DNA of 64,000 nt from Platynereis dumerilii. Taxonomy: Eukaryota > Annelida > Polychaeta > Phyllodocida > Nereididae. Positions 35,084-48,554 of the stretch are shown here, in pieces. The stretch is taken from assembly GCA_026936325.1 (NCBI GenBank), contig JAPTHN010000011.1:31350501-31414500 (forward strand), in the 5' to 3' direction. Position 1 is the first letter of the stretch, and every line of letters starts with the position of its first letter. Both the position numbers and the translations under genes were made by a program. The notes under the pieces were generated by a model. That model did no database searches. It saw nothing but the letters and a program-made list of their open reading frames with translations, and was not told where the DNA came from.

Positions 35084-38000
35084 ATGGCAATTTGTCTACA
35101 GGAATCTCAGCTCCCCGTAGCCTTGGCACGACTCCAGTCATGGGCGCATCTTGCTCCTAATTCTTGGAAGGTGATTTTTCAATTTTGATTATGCACCTAT
35201 CCAATCATTAATTTTTGGGACATGCACTGAGCAATGGATTTATCTGGAAATGGCCTCAGGAGGGGGCAGCGATCGAATGCTCTTCCATGTCAATTTTGTA
35301 CCCCCTAATTTTGGGCCCCTAAATATGCAACTGATCCTCCGCAAAGTTTAAGTTACATTACGTTACCGGTCAGATTATCTGCCCAAACAGAACGGGTGTA
35401 CCCAATTCAATGTTTAGGTTATGAGAACTAAGTCTGAAACAGCTATGTCAGTATAAATAGTTTTAGGAAGATTATGGTTGAGATACAGTTCGATTTACAG
35501 GTCCAGTTCAAAGGTTTTATAGGTTCTAAGTTTAGGATATTTTATGTGTGCTCATCATAGTGCCTTTTGCATAATTAAACATTTGGGCAATTGATTTATC
35601 CATGTCAAAATTCAACAGGTCAATATCTGTTACTCTTTTAGCTACATTTGAATGGCTAAAGTAAAGATAATCACAATTTTCCAGTCTAAACAGATGTTTT
35701 AAGGCAGAAGGTGCTGTGGATCCTTCATGATCATACCAGCTAATAGGTGCTACGATGTGGATTTTGTTGTTATTCAGATTAGCAATCCTAAGCAATTCTC
35801 CTAATCTTATACAATGTACGAATATCCTTCAGAACTCCTTCTTACTGGTTGAGGCAAACCTAGTGCTCAGCAATACAAAATGAAAGTGTTGACTCAATTA
35901 TTTATCTGTAAAACTCTGCAAGAATTTCAGATATAACCTTAATTGGCAAGTCACATATGAGATAACATACACGTCTTGAGCACTTCCCCAACCATTGGAA
36001 TCTATAATGAGAATTTCATAAACAATTAGATGGACACTGTGATCTAGTGTTGCTACCTATTTTGCGGTATTATTTTTTTTTGCAACTGTACAAAAACTCC
36101 CATCCCCTCTCTCGAAGTAGTTTTTGAAACTCCCTAACTTTTATGACTTATAATTAACCTTGCAAAACAATTCATTATTCTGATGGTTGTATATCTCTGC
36201 AGCTGATTGGCTGCCTGCAAGGACAAATGGATTCTGACACGGGACATCTGTTTTTTGTCGACCAGTGGCCCGAATTCAAAGCGATTGCTGCCATTCCAAG
36301 CAAGAAATGTGTAAGTTTCAACAATTGTCCTACTTTTTACGCCAAAAGCAATACTTATAATATTACAGTCCTCATCATATTTATTTACTCTATTCTAGCA
36401 TTGCAATATATGTAAATTAACTACAAGCTGTGATGTCATTTTAAACTGAGTCAGATTCCCCGGCTTCAGGCCAATGTGAATCCATCAAACTGAGCATCAC
36501 CGTTTCAACTCAGTGTCAGAGTGAAAATTGGGTATGGGAAAACCCATGCAAGTTCTACATCACAACCTCTCAGCCAATGGGCTGCCAGAACAAATATACA
36601 TGACATAATCCATATGCTCACAAAAAATTGTCAAAGCCTTTTGTTTTTAGAAAGTTTCATCAAAGTTTAAAGTTGTAAATTAGCAAGTTTGTAGACTAAT
36701 AAAACCTCTGTGGGGATTATAACAGTAACTGTTGTCTAATGCGAATGCTCACAAAGCTGCCATTTGGTAGGATTAGACTGGTGATTCCCTGCGACAGATC
36801 ATTGGGATTAGAAATGTAATGCTTCCCTCAATATATCAATGTGTGAACTGTGACGCGTAATCTACATCCTCCCCACGCAAGCCCTGCTAAAATGGACAGG
36901 GCTTTCTGCTATTTCCAACCTCTTCTGTGATTGGCTGCTTATTTAGGTCATAAGCATTTTGCAGGCAGATTTAGTCCGATTATGGACACTTAGAGGATTA
37001 CTGGCAACTAAGAAAAACAGTGTAAAACAAGCAAACTTTCAAACAGTTTCATTTCAGAACTGTGAAAATACATAATTCAATGGAATTTTCAGAACTGTGA
37101 TAGCACCTTTCAACAATACACAATTTCTCCATTTGTAACTGTGTGAAACAGAAGCAACAATTTCAAACTGTGATGTAGCAGTCCCTGATTGGCTGAGCCA
37201 AAACCGGGTCAGTTAATCAAGTATTCGTGAATTAGCAAAGGTTATGGGCCATTTTGTCATGGTATGACTTGGGATGATGGTAATCTACAGCTGTCAACCC
37301 ATTGGTTATCAAGCTGTCATGATGTGGTTGTAGGGGCTATCCCCCATAAAATGCTAACTCTGACACTGAGTTGAAACTGTGATGCTCAGTTTGGTTAGAA
37401 GCCTGGGAATCTGACCCAGGCTAAAATGACATCACAGTTTGTAGTTAATTTGCCTACCTGAACTGTCCTTAATTAAGGCTCATTTACTGGCTACAAGGCA
37501 GCTTCCTAAAAATCTGTAAATTTTTCGATGAATCACTTTAGTTCAAGCAGAGTAATATTATTCACAAAGGAAAATGACTTTGAGTATGGTCAATAATATA
37601 AGGCACAGATGCACAGTATCAACTCATCAAGTTTGCGTTTCAGCAATTCTGGTTCTTCTTCGATGTTTGTTATGAGGAGGGAAAACAGGACAGTTTCTTG
37701 CAGAGTTTTCTGTTCAAGCCAGAGGTCTGGGAAATGGGGAATAACTTGGAGAATGTGATTTGTAAGTAAATAATGTGATAAAAAATTATGGATTACATCT
37801 TCCAGTATGAGTGAACTTGTGGATTTCAATGTGTGTACTTCTGCAATTTAATTAAATTCTAACTTAATATTCATTCATGGGGAATGCAGACTGGCCTTTC
37901 GAAGAAATTGGGATTCTGAGGGATATCTTGCAGCACAAAGGTATGGAGCCCTTGGATAAGGTGCATGACACCTACACTCTGTTCACTGCTGATAAAAACA

Positions 38001-40563
38001 CCATCATCCCTCAGTGAGTTACCAAAACATCTATGTTTGTACGAATGCCAGTCATAATCACCTTTTTCAAAAATCACCTTTTCCAAAATCTCCTTTTCGG
38101 TCAAAATCACCTTTTTTATTTTGACCAAAATCACCTTTTTTTTCAAAAATCACCTTTTTCATACCAAAATCTCCTTTTAAATTTTTATTTATTTTTCCTC
38201 CACTTTAATAGACCAGAACTTGTTAAATTTTGTACTAATTGCTTTTTAACAGGTCAATGGACTTAGCTGTAGGGGAGACCGGGGCATGTTGGACCACTTT
38301 TTCTATTTTTTGGCTCTCAGTCAAAAACTTGTCTAAATATTCGAAAAATATATTTACTGACTGACTTCTTAACTTTCACAATACCTTCAAGCCAAGACAA
38401 ATCGATCTACTTTGTACCTATACTATATAGTTTAAAAATTATTTTTTTAATGGTTCAACAACCAACGTGCCCCGGGTCCACGGCACGTTGGACCGCAATG
38501 TGGGGCACGTTGGACCATGGAATAAAAGTCCAGCAAATTAAAAGAAAGTAAGCAAACACCACATTTTATTCTCACAGATCACAATACACACTTATGAGTC
38601 ATTGCAGAATGATTATATCTGAATATTTACCAGATAATTATATTAAGTCTTGTTTCAGCTACAAGGAAGAATAGCCAAATTAATTGAAATCACCCTCATA
38701 TAGCACGGGGATGACTTTGGTGCTCTATTTATGTAAAATATTACACAGCTGGCATTTTGCAGATTATTTTTTTGTCAGTCAATCCAGTTTACAATGATCC
38801 AACGTGCCCCAGCCATGCTGGTCCAACCTGCCCGTGTCAACTTTTTGAAAAAAATATTGGGGATGGTCCAACGAGCCCCGAGGTCCAACGTGCCCCGGTC
38901 TCCCCTAATATATACCAACAATCGTTTCAAAAAATAATTTAAAATTTCTCATTTAAAAAGTTCATTCATTATAATACAGGCCTACTTGATAACAGAATAG
39001 ATAAAATTGCACAACAAAATAAATAAAATTGCATAAATATGCGCATAAATATAGATTAATTCCATACTAAATAGAAATCATTCACATTTATAATGGCAAA
39101 TTTAAAAACATTTAGTCATCATCTATCTATCTATCTTTCTATATTTCTATCTATCTGACTCTATCTGTCCGCATTTTTTTTTCTGTTGATTTTCACAATA
39201 AAAAAGGGTTATGATCATCATGATCCCGCGGCTTAACGGTTATATGATATTTTCAATTGATAATAATACATTCATCTTTTTTTTTTCAATTGATGATTAT
39301 ACTATCTCCTTTAAACTATTACTTGACACGTTTGCTTTAATTATGCAACAAGTTGTTCAGTTAAAACTACATGCCAAGGCATTCACACCTTTTGAAGAAC
39401 AATAGACCTATCCATTTTTTTCTTCAGAATGTAGTGTCTGATAATTTCATCGTTTTTATTAAAAATTAATTCAGAAATGCATGAACTAAAAAACGTATAA
39501 TTTAATGAGATATTACAAAATCTTGGAACTACTAATTTCAGAATTTTACTTAGAGAGACAAAGATTAAATGTAATATCTAACATAATGCCATTTTATAAG
39601 GTTCTTAAATAAGTTGATGTTTGGTTTACAAGTAAGTCATAATGTTTAGTTAATAATACATATATTGTGACACAGCAACAACTTATCAGTACAATTTACC
39701 CTGAAAAGAAGTTTGACTAGAAATTAATTTAAACGAAAATTATAAGCTGTGACAATAATAACCAGAAATATACGAGGCACAAATATCACAAAATGTTTTA
39801 TCTTTAATTACAGAGTCAATAAATTGGTTATAAAATGTATTTATTCAATTATTTAGAATCAATTTATATAAATATATTTTTTCTAACATAAACTTCAATT
39901 ATTTTCAGTGAAAAACCTATAAAAAATAAGTATAAAAATAAAAAAGGAGATTTTGGTAGGAAAAAGGTGATTTTTGGAAAAAAAGGTGATTTTGGCAAAA
40001 AAAAGGTGATTTTGTCGAAGGGTGATTTTGTTAAAAGGTGATTTCAGGAAAGGTGATTTTTGAAAAAGGTGAAATTGACTGGCCCCCGTTTGTACTGTCT
40101 TTAAGCTGTGTCAAACCATGTCATTCAATTATTTTGTTTTCTGTTCAATTCATTCCAGAGTTATACCTGATGGTTATTTCCTGAGTGAACTTATGGAATC
40201 AGATGCAGAGCAAGTCCATGAACACTGGGAGTGTGGAACAGATTGCGACACTGAGTTTGTGAGGCTCCATCTGGTGAATTTTCCATCAGTTGCACTCAGA
40301 GATAGCAAAGGCCACCTGGTGGGATGGTATGCAACATATTATATGGGGGAGATGGGAATGTTATACGTCATGGAGAAACACAGAGGAAAAGGATTGGCCA
40401 AGTGTCTCATTTACGAACTGGCCAAAAGTTAATCGCACTGGGAAGAAACCTTTTTTGCACCATTTCCCTGAACAATGTTCAGTCTGTAAAAGTCCATGAA
40501 AAGTGTGGATTTCGTGGTGTGAGAGATAATGTTGCTTTATTTGAAGTAGGCAAAGTGCTTTAA
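35084..40563 (+). CDS. GLYAT-like acyltransferase D, frameshifted in last exon
   Basis: Exons: 35084-35170, 36203-36310, 37644-37761, 37890-38013, 40159-40563. Lengths and phases match gene B one for one, so B and D are duplicates. Family motifs: GHLFFVDQWPEFKAI (exon 2), QFWFFFDVCYEEGK (exon 3), EFVRLHLVNFPSVALRDSKG, GWYATYYMGEMGM and KHRGKGLAKCLIYELAK (exon 5). The A run at 40424-40427 is one base short relative to the ELAKKL codons of gene B. The frame therefore stops at 40430-40432, giving 236 aa. The remainder (KLIALGRN..., HEKCGF, stop at 40561-40563) is preserved in the +1 frame. The truncated product would lack the last part of the GNAT fold. It could be a recent pseudogene, a segregating null allele or a homopolymer sequencing error. 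AATAAA at 41419 and 41588. Confidence 0.82.
35171..36202. other. Intron 1 of GLYAT-like D
   Basis: Donor GTGATT (weak after GT) and CTCTGCAG acceptor. No coding feature or repeat recognised. Confidence 0.6.
36414..37451. mobile_element. 1.0-kb element with ~110-bp TIRs in intron 2 of D
   Basis: AAATTAACTACAAGCTGTGA at the left is mirrored by CAGTTTGTAGTTAATTT at the right. The arms continue inward for about 110 bp, sharing TGATGTCATTTTA, GTCAGATTCCC, AAACTGAGCATCAC and TTTCAACTCAGTGTCAGAG. The interior is non-coding. Non-autonomous DNA transposon, superfamily not assigned. Confidence 0.8.
38047..40083. mobile_element. 2.0-kb foldback element in intron 4 of D, CACCTTTT arms
   Basis: The left arm starts CCAGTCATAATCACCTTTTT and runs through several AAAATCACCTTTT units to about 38180. 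The right arm (39940-40083) is the inverse, with AAAAGGTGATTTT units, and ends GGTGAAATTGACTGG. The arms are built of short ~15-20-bp tandem words and so are foldback-like. Another element (38270-38907) is inserted near the left arm. No coding capacity seen. Confidence 0.75.
38270..38907. mobile_element. MITE with TAGGGGAGACCGGGGCA ends
   Basis: TAGGGGAGACCGGGGCATGT at the left, mirrored by TGCCCCGGTCTCCCCTA at the right. Inside both ends are repeated GGTCCAACGTGCCCC words (direct on the right, inverted on the left). 638 bp, non-coding. Confidence 0.85.
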
Positions 40564-42625
40564 CAAAATAAGGGAATATGATATATTAATTGTAACTTTC
40601 ATTTATCATCATGATGGCTAAGGGTGTGCCTGTCTCAAAAAAATATCAAGGCCTGTGACATATTGTTAGAACTATTTCCGGCATTGGGTGATATTTACAG
40701 TTGTATTTAAATGTATTGTAATTACCTCAGAAAACTTGTACAAACAAGCAATAGTCACAGAATATGATTATGACATCATGAAAATTGTTGAGCACTCAGA
40801 GCATTTTTTAGGGATTTTCGACTGGGAGGCAGATGCAACAACCTCGAACCGTTCGGCCTATTCTGAGCACAGTTATGGGTTTCATACATCTATAGATTAG
40901 CTGAAGAATGAAGATCTGTTTGACATATTTATGACTGTAGCTCCTGATATGCTTGCAAAAAGGAAATTTAAAACTCCCTTTTTAAAAATCGAAAATAGAA
41001 AATCAGAAAGATTGCATATAGGAAGAAATTTATTGTAAAAACAGTAAATATTTTGATGTAGAAAAAAGATGCCTCGATTTCAAAGAGATTGAAGAACTTC
41101 AATATTAAGACAACCAAATTTAGAAATTAATGAGTCTCGGGAAAAATTGACTCCCGGTGATACCAATTTGGCAATGACTCTGAGACCAAATCTGTTCACA
41201 GGGAGGACATTCGGTCTCCCAGGTACCATTTAAGATAATGCACTGTAAGCACTGCATGGTGGCATTACACAATTGTAATTACTGAGTAACAGGTCAACTT
41301 TATCAGCCTATGGACACATGTATTAGATCCAACCATAGACATATTGGGATCTAACTATAATTTTGTGGTTGAAGCAAGTGTAGTTTGGGCACTGCGTGAC
41401 AATATAACTTGCAGTATGAATAAATATCACTTTCACCCATTTATTTCTGTGTTGTCAGATGCAAACTGGCATATATTGTGGTGTTGGTATACGAAATCAA
41501 TTAAAGCAAAGATGTTATAACTTCTTTTTCCCCGGCTGTAATACTTGTTGTGAATATGTAAACTTTGCTTTTTATGCGTTTATAACAAATAAAAGAAAGT
41601 AAAAGAAATAACAATTCTGTTGTTTCTTATAAAAAAGGTCTTAGAAAAATACTATGCTGCATGTTAATTTTTCGCATTTCTATAAATTTAGAAAGATAGT
41701 TATTATGATAAAAGTCTTAATTGTGCTTCATATCCTATCATAATTTGCTCCCTTGATATAAAATTATAGTCTTACTTCCTCCTTCTCAAAACATGTGTAT
41801 GTTCAGCCAGGCACGTCAATTGTGACATTCAGTCCTTTTGCTTGACTGCCTTTTACCCTGGACAATTTAAATTTACTAATGACTAAGAACGACGCTTTGA
41901 GGTAGCACCACCTGGTCTGGTAAGTAAGTAACTTTGCAATTAAGTCACAGTATGCTGTAATAACTGAGATATATTAGTTATTTTGAAAATATTTTATTCT
42001 TAAGGGAGTTTTACAGCTTTTTCTGAGTTGTTCATGGTCTACTTATTACATGCCCTATGCCATCAAAATATATTGTTACTTGAAGAGCTTGCTAAAATAG
42101 AGGTTGGTGGTTGGTTATAGTCAACCAGCATGCAATCTTTTACTGCTATTTGCAGATAGGTGTCCCACTGGCATTAATTATCAATTTGCCAACTAAACTG
42201 GCTTTATATATTTTTAATAGTTCCCTGTTATCTAAAGGATTGCCTGGTGGCAAACAAAAATTGTTCAATATTGTGTCTTACCAATCAGTTGTCTAAACCA
42301 GCTATTAGAATTGTTCAAAATCTCAATTATGACTTAATTGTTCTATTATATCAATAGTTATTGTCTAAACCAGAAAATTTATAATGGAATCGACAACTAC
42401 TAGAGTGGAACGGACAAGTTATTTGACATTTTGAACAATTCAGTTGTCTGGTTTTGACGATTAATTGATCGGACATATATTTTGCAATGATTATTTTCTG
42501 AATCAGCCACTCTGTTTTTACTGTGTATATCTTCTGTTACACCTGTATTCTACTACCTACATCCTCTATCTTACCTTCTATTATCAAGATCTTCTGTTTT
42601 TCTTACAGTGTGCCATTACTTTTCT
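40564..42625. other. Intergenic between GLYAT-like D and the receptor kinase gene
   Basis: Candidate poly(A) signals AATAAA at 41419-41424 and 41588-41593. 42290-42530 is rich in GACAA/TTGTC words and ends TTTTTACTGTGTA, like the transposon end described at 10264, so it may be a repeat fragment. A pyrimidine-rich acceptor (TTTTTCTTACAG) ends at 42608 just before the receptor's ATG, which suggests an upstream non-coding exon. Confidence 0.5.
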
Positions 42626-43086
42626 ATGAAGATGCATTGGTCAGTGTTAATTCTGCATCTTCTTCTTTGCCTCTTGACCACACTTCCTTCTATCTACTGT
42701 CAGTCTGTTTCTGCCAACAGCAAAGTCAGAATAATTCCCCCGGATGCTGGATGCAGCAAGGACACCATCCGACTTCCGAAGTACCTGGAGCAGAAATATT
42801 ATGGAACATCAACCGATCTGAGAGTCACCTGTTCGCAGAACGCATCATGTGTGACAAACGATGAGGCCCAGGTATTATACCAAGCATCAGAGAGTATCAT
42901 CACGGGCCAAAATGGTTGCGTCCTCCCTCAATCGAACACGCAAACAACAACATCTTCACATTTCAATAGTTCGGCCAAGCACCCGTTATGTTTCATAGAT
43001 ATAAGCACTCCCCTGTCTAGTGCCGAAGCAGCCAATGCATTGACCATCCTGATGAAATTCCGACCGGACAATGAGTTCACCAAAGG
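42626..43086 (+). CDS. Receptor kinase exon 1: signal peptide and N-terminal region
   Basis: The ATG at 42626 opens MKMHWSVLILHLLLCLLTTL, a classic signal peptide with likely cleavage after YC25. The next ~90 residues are secreted-type sequence with several N-glycosylation sequons (NAS, NSS) and scattered cysteines, not assigned to a family. The exon ends within the first strands of the LamG-like domain (ALTILMKFRPDNEFTKG) in phase 2. A strong acceptor at 42601-42608 implies a 5' non-coding exon. Confidence 0.85.
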
Positions 43087-46000
43087 GTATGTCATTTACT
43101 AACTAATCAGTTATGACAATCATAATGTGCAGATGAATCTTCACTAAAAGACCAGACATGTTTGATTTTCAGCTTCTTCCCAACATAAACCCAACATTGC
43201 TAATTAGTGGAGGGCCCATCTTTTGGTCACATGGAAATGTATAATATTATGGTTGAAATTATTTTGTCAAAATATTAACCCAGCATTGAGGTTTTTTCAC
43301 AACATTGTGAACCTTGCCACAACGTCGCATGCTTATGTCATATCTTTGACATTGCTTCGAACATTGTGACAACATCATCTCGACCGTACAATTCTATGTA
43401 ATTTTCATAAACATTCCAACATTGTTACAATGTTGCTGCAACGTAATTGTGCCCATTGGGTCGAATCTGCTGACACAACATATTCTCTGTAGATGATTTT
43501 TTAGAATTTAATTGATTGACACAATGAAAAATTGAGATTACAGCTTCCTATTTTATTTCAAACCAACTTATCTCATAAAAAGTGCCTACAGAGAACATCC
43601 GAGTATCCGAGAAACTGAAAATAAATTATATCTGGCCTTATTAAACAATTATTGCATTCTTGCAATCTTTCATTTTTTCTTTCATAAGGACACTGTTGGA
43701 TTCTTCAGAGCTTAGATTAGATGTAGAAAAAGGCAAGTTATTGTACAAACATCCATTCCATGCTCAACTGAAAGGTGAAGTACCTTTAAAGACTGGCTGG
43801 AATCAGATTGCAATTCAGGTACGTCTTTCAGTAAATTATTATTTTTTCAATAAAGCACAATGTTTTTTTTTTCTGGCACATATGTTGCCTGGATGACATA
43901 ACTTATCTTTGTAACCAAATTATTTTATCATGTGAAGTAAGTGACAGAGAAACTCGTTTTAATGATTTTAACAATATTTACATTCCTTTTACAAGAAAGG
44001 AAATTCTTAAGAATTCTTTTATGTATCATGCTAGTCACCTGTGGAATAATATGCCAAACAATTTTAAAGATATGTCTGATATTGCTAATTCTAAAGTTTC
44101 TCTTAAAAGCTACGTTTTTACTCTGTATTAGATAACTAGTCATTTACATGCCAATTTGTATATATGTTTTTATCATTGTACATACTCCCAGGGCCAATTG
44201 TAAAACAGCTTTGCTGTATTGTTACCCTGTTTAAATATATTATATAAATAAATAAATAAATAACTTATAACATTGTATTAAGTATAATCACTATGAATCC
44301 CATAATGCAATATTTACATACTTGCCCAGCAAACACAAACGGTTTTTCAACGGTTTTATAGCGGTCGGTGCTCAAACCGTTATTTGATAACGTTTTTTTA
44401 ACCAAATTTTAACGTTGATTGAAAACGTTTCATTCCAACTGTTACAGTTTAACATATTTGAAATGTTTAATGAAAATGTTGAAAATGTGTTACCTGAAAA
44501 TATGTTTCTGTAATGCATAAAATACATTATTCTGACATAATGGATGTGGGTAAAGTTTTAATGTCGATAAAACATCTGACTTTAGCATTGAAAAAATGTT
44601 TTAAAAAATTGTTCGAAATATGTTTTTTGAAAACGTATTTCTTTAACGTGGAAAAAACGTTTTATGAAAATGTTGAAAATACGTTACCTGAAAATAAGTT
44701 TCTGTAACGCATAAAATACGTTATTCTGACATTATGAATGTTGATAAAGTTCTAATGTCTATTTAACATCTGACTTTAGCATTGACAAAATGTTTCAAGA
44801 AAATGTTAGAAATATGTTTTTTGAAAACGTATTTCTTTAACGTGGAAAAAACGATTAATGAAGATGTTGAAAATACGTTACCTGAAAATAAGTTTCTGTT
44901 ATGCATAAAATACGTTATTCTGACATTATGAATGTTGATAAAGTTCGAATGTCAATTTAAGATCTGACTTTAGCTTGGACAAAATGTTTCAAGAAAATGT
45001 TAGAAATATGTTTTTTGAAAACGTATTTCTTTAACGTGGATAAAATGTTTAATGAAAATGTTGAAAATACGTTACCAGAAAATAAGTTACTGTAATGCAT
45101 AAAATACATTATTCTGACATTATGAATGTTGGTGACGTTCTATTGTCAATTTAACATCTTGCTTTAGCGTTGAAAAAATGCTTATTTCAAAAGTGTTTCT
45201 GAACATAAACTGAAAAGCATCTTTAAAACGTCATCTATAATCCGTTTCAAAATGTTGAAATAATACTTTTTCATCTGAATTTCTGAGCTGACCGACAACA
45301 TTACCCTGCTAACTTCATTTTTAATGTTTCTAAAATGTTTCAAGAAAATGTTAGAAATATGTCTTTTGAAAACGTATTTCTTTAACGTGGAAAAAACATC
45401 ATTCCAATGTCGTGAAAATACATAAAAAGATTAATGAAGCTTGTACATTTGACGTTATGGTCACAGAAACATTTTTCCAAGACTGTTTTAGAACATATTG
45501 AAAAGTGTCATTGAAGCATTGTAAATGATCAACTTGAAAACATTTTGAAGAAAATGTTTTTTAACTGAATTTTGAAACTGAATGACAATGTTAAACTTTT
45601 AACTTCATTGTTTAACGTTTCTAATATGTACAATGAAAACGTTAAAAATACGTTATTTGTGAACGTATTTCAGCAACATTGAAAATACATTATTCTTACA
45701 TTGTAAATATATATGTGAAGTGTTTACAGCAAATGTCAAAAGGACTGATTCAAGCAAAATGCGTGTGGTTGAATACCTGAGGTTATCATAAAATAAATTG
45801 TTTTTAATGCTATGAAAAACCCAAGTTTCTTTTGTTGCTGAAGTCAAAAGTATAGACTCAGTAAAGCAAGCAATTGAGGCTCTCCTGGAGTTTTAAAATG
45901 AAGCCAATTAGATTAATTTTCGTTTATTGGAAGTGTATGCTATACTTAATTATGTATCAATTTATAATCTTAAAACTGCAATAGAATTTTACATGGAATT

Positions 46001-47114
46001 GGCATAATAGCAAACATTGTACAACGATTGTGAAAGAAAACTTTGAAGTTTTGGATTATACTTATGACAGAATGGCTGTGTATATGCCTAGATCTATGAA
46101 AATACTTTAAGGCAAATTCCACGTTTCTTGTACCTCAATATAAAAAATCCTATTTCAAAATATTTAATCAATTTTCAAGTGATTTAATCATAGAATGTTA
46201 ATCCAAATCATTATGTTATATTATACTGTTATGTCACAGCACATATATATATATACAGTTTTTATAGCACTAAGGTGACAAATATTGCATGAGGGCGAGT
46301 TGTGTTTCTTTTGACTTGCATGTTAAAATGTATCTCGTCATCAATCAACAACTATGTCACCCACAAACAAATGTTTCACACTTTTGGAATCTACATATGA
46401 TATACTTGATGACGGGTGTTGGTAAAATCATTTTTCCCAAAATTTATAGCAAACTTTAGACCTCTAAGCAAAAAAAAGGCACTAAATAATCGGAAAAATG
46501 CCGTTTTCGGCCACTTAATGCTTTATTCTGAAATAAACAATAATACAACCAGGATAGAAAGCTTATATCCACTTAGCCCGTAAATATGCGCATCTTTTGC
46601 ACCAAAAATCATCTTCCTATCTACCTCCGTTGCTGTGCTGTGAATTTTTTACTAAAATTGAAAAGCACAACATTTTGTTTCTTCTGGCTGCCATGGTGTT
46701 TCCTCTCAGGTCCGTCCAATCTTTCACATGTTAAAATGACAATGCAATATCATGCGTCCTAGAATTCTAAAGACAGATGAAAGATAGATCAGATAGATAG
46801 ATAGATAGATAGATGTGTTTCTAATCTTGAATACGGAAAACAGATCTATGCATCTATTATCATTGGCTGAAGTACAACTTGATTTTATACTTTCTATTTA
46901 GCTTTCTGTATGGATTTATAGTCCATTCTGAGACTTACAATGTTTATTTGAGTTGAGCATGCCTTCTCTTTTAGGTTATCTAAACTTAAAGAATAATGCT
47001 GATCGGATCCATTTATAACTTCCTAATAATCTAACCATCAAACTAACTGTTTAACAAACTAACAATAGACAGATAAACAGGTAGATAGATAGATAAATAG
47101 ACAGATAAATAGAC

Positions 47115-47189
<75 letters not shown>

Positions 47190-48200
47190 CAGATAGATAG
47201 ATAGATAGATAACTTGATGGATCATTAGATAGATCACTTTAAAATAGATAAGTTAACTAGACAGATAACTAGATAACTTAATAAATAGGCAGACAAATAG
47301 ATAGGTCCTATTTGTAAATTTTATGGATCTACATTTAACTAGATAGACAGCTAGATAGACAGCTAGATAGACAACTAAATAGATAACTAGGCAGAAGAAT
47401 AGATAACTAAACAACTAGAAGACTAGATTACTAAATAGATAACTAGATGGATAGGTCCAATTTGTGCATTTTTTGGATCTACATGTAACTAGATAGACAA
47501 CTAAATAGATAACTAGATAGATAGCAAGACAGATAACTAAATAGATAACAAGATAGATAAATAGATAACTAAATAGATAACTAGATAGTAGACAGGTCTA
47601 ATATGTAAATTGTATAGATCTACATGTGACACAATATTATAATATAGGCATGCTATAATTATAACTATATTGTGGCATATTCCAAATAATAATCAAACAT
47701 TTAAGTTTCTTTTTGCAAACTCTATTAATTAAATGCAATGCTAATTTAAGATTCAAATACACAGATATAAATATACAAGAATTTATTTTGCAATATAATT
47801 TGCTCATTGTAAAGCATAGTCAAATTACATCTCAAGAGTGGCTAATTACCCTCTAATTACCCCCTATAATTTATGCAAGAAACTCAGTTTTACAACCTCC
47901 ATGGCTGAATGCACATGCTATAGAGTAGAGAGAATTAGAAGTGTCCAGATTTTGTCCAGGCAACATCATGCTGAAGACTCATAGGTGAGTTTTTCAATAT
48001 TTCTTATCAATTGGGAAACATGCATTAAATTATTTGGGTGGTAATATTTTGTAATATGTGAAGAACACTAATTGTATAACTTCACTTTTTCTTCCAGGAT
48101 TTTTCTGCAGATACACAATCACTTGAAGAATTCTTGGCTGCAGCCTCCAGGTATTGTTATCATCATAACCTTGCTTATGCTACCCAAAATCAAATCAATG

Positions 48201-48299
<99 letters not shown>

Positions 48300-48491
48300 G
48301 AAAAACAGTTTTCCCTTGATTAGGCCTAACCTCCTAGCATATGTTTTTAATTTACCAAAGACCAGTATTTTATTAGAGTTACTAGCAACGTTCAATTTGA
48401 GGCTCTATGTGTTAATTTGTAATCCATAGGCCAAGCCAGATATAACCTTCCAAAATGTCTTGCAATTCAGGTATCAATTTCAAGGAATCTG

Positions 48492-48554
<63 letters not shown>

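Noticed and set aside
37871-38266. Open frames on both strands over exon 4 of GLYAT-like D and the CACCTTTT arm
   Set aside because: The minus-strand frame is a shadow of the exon plus the low-complexity arm; the plus-strand frame is a translation of the foldback repeat.
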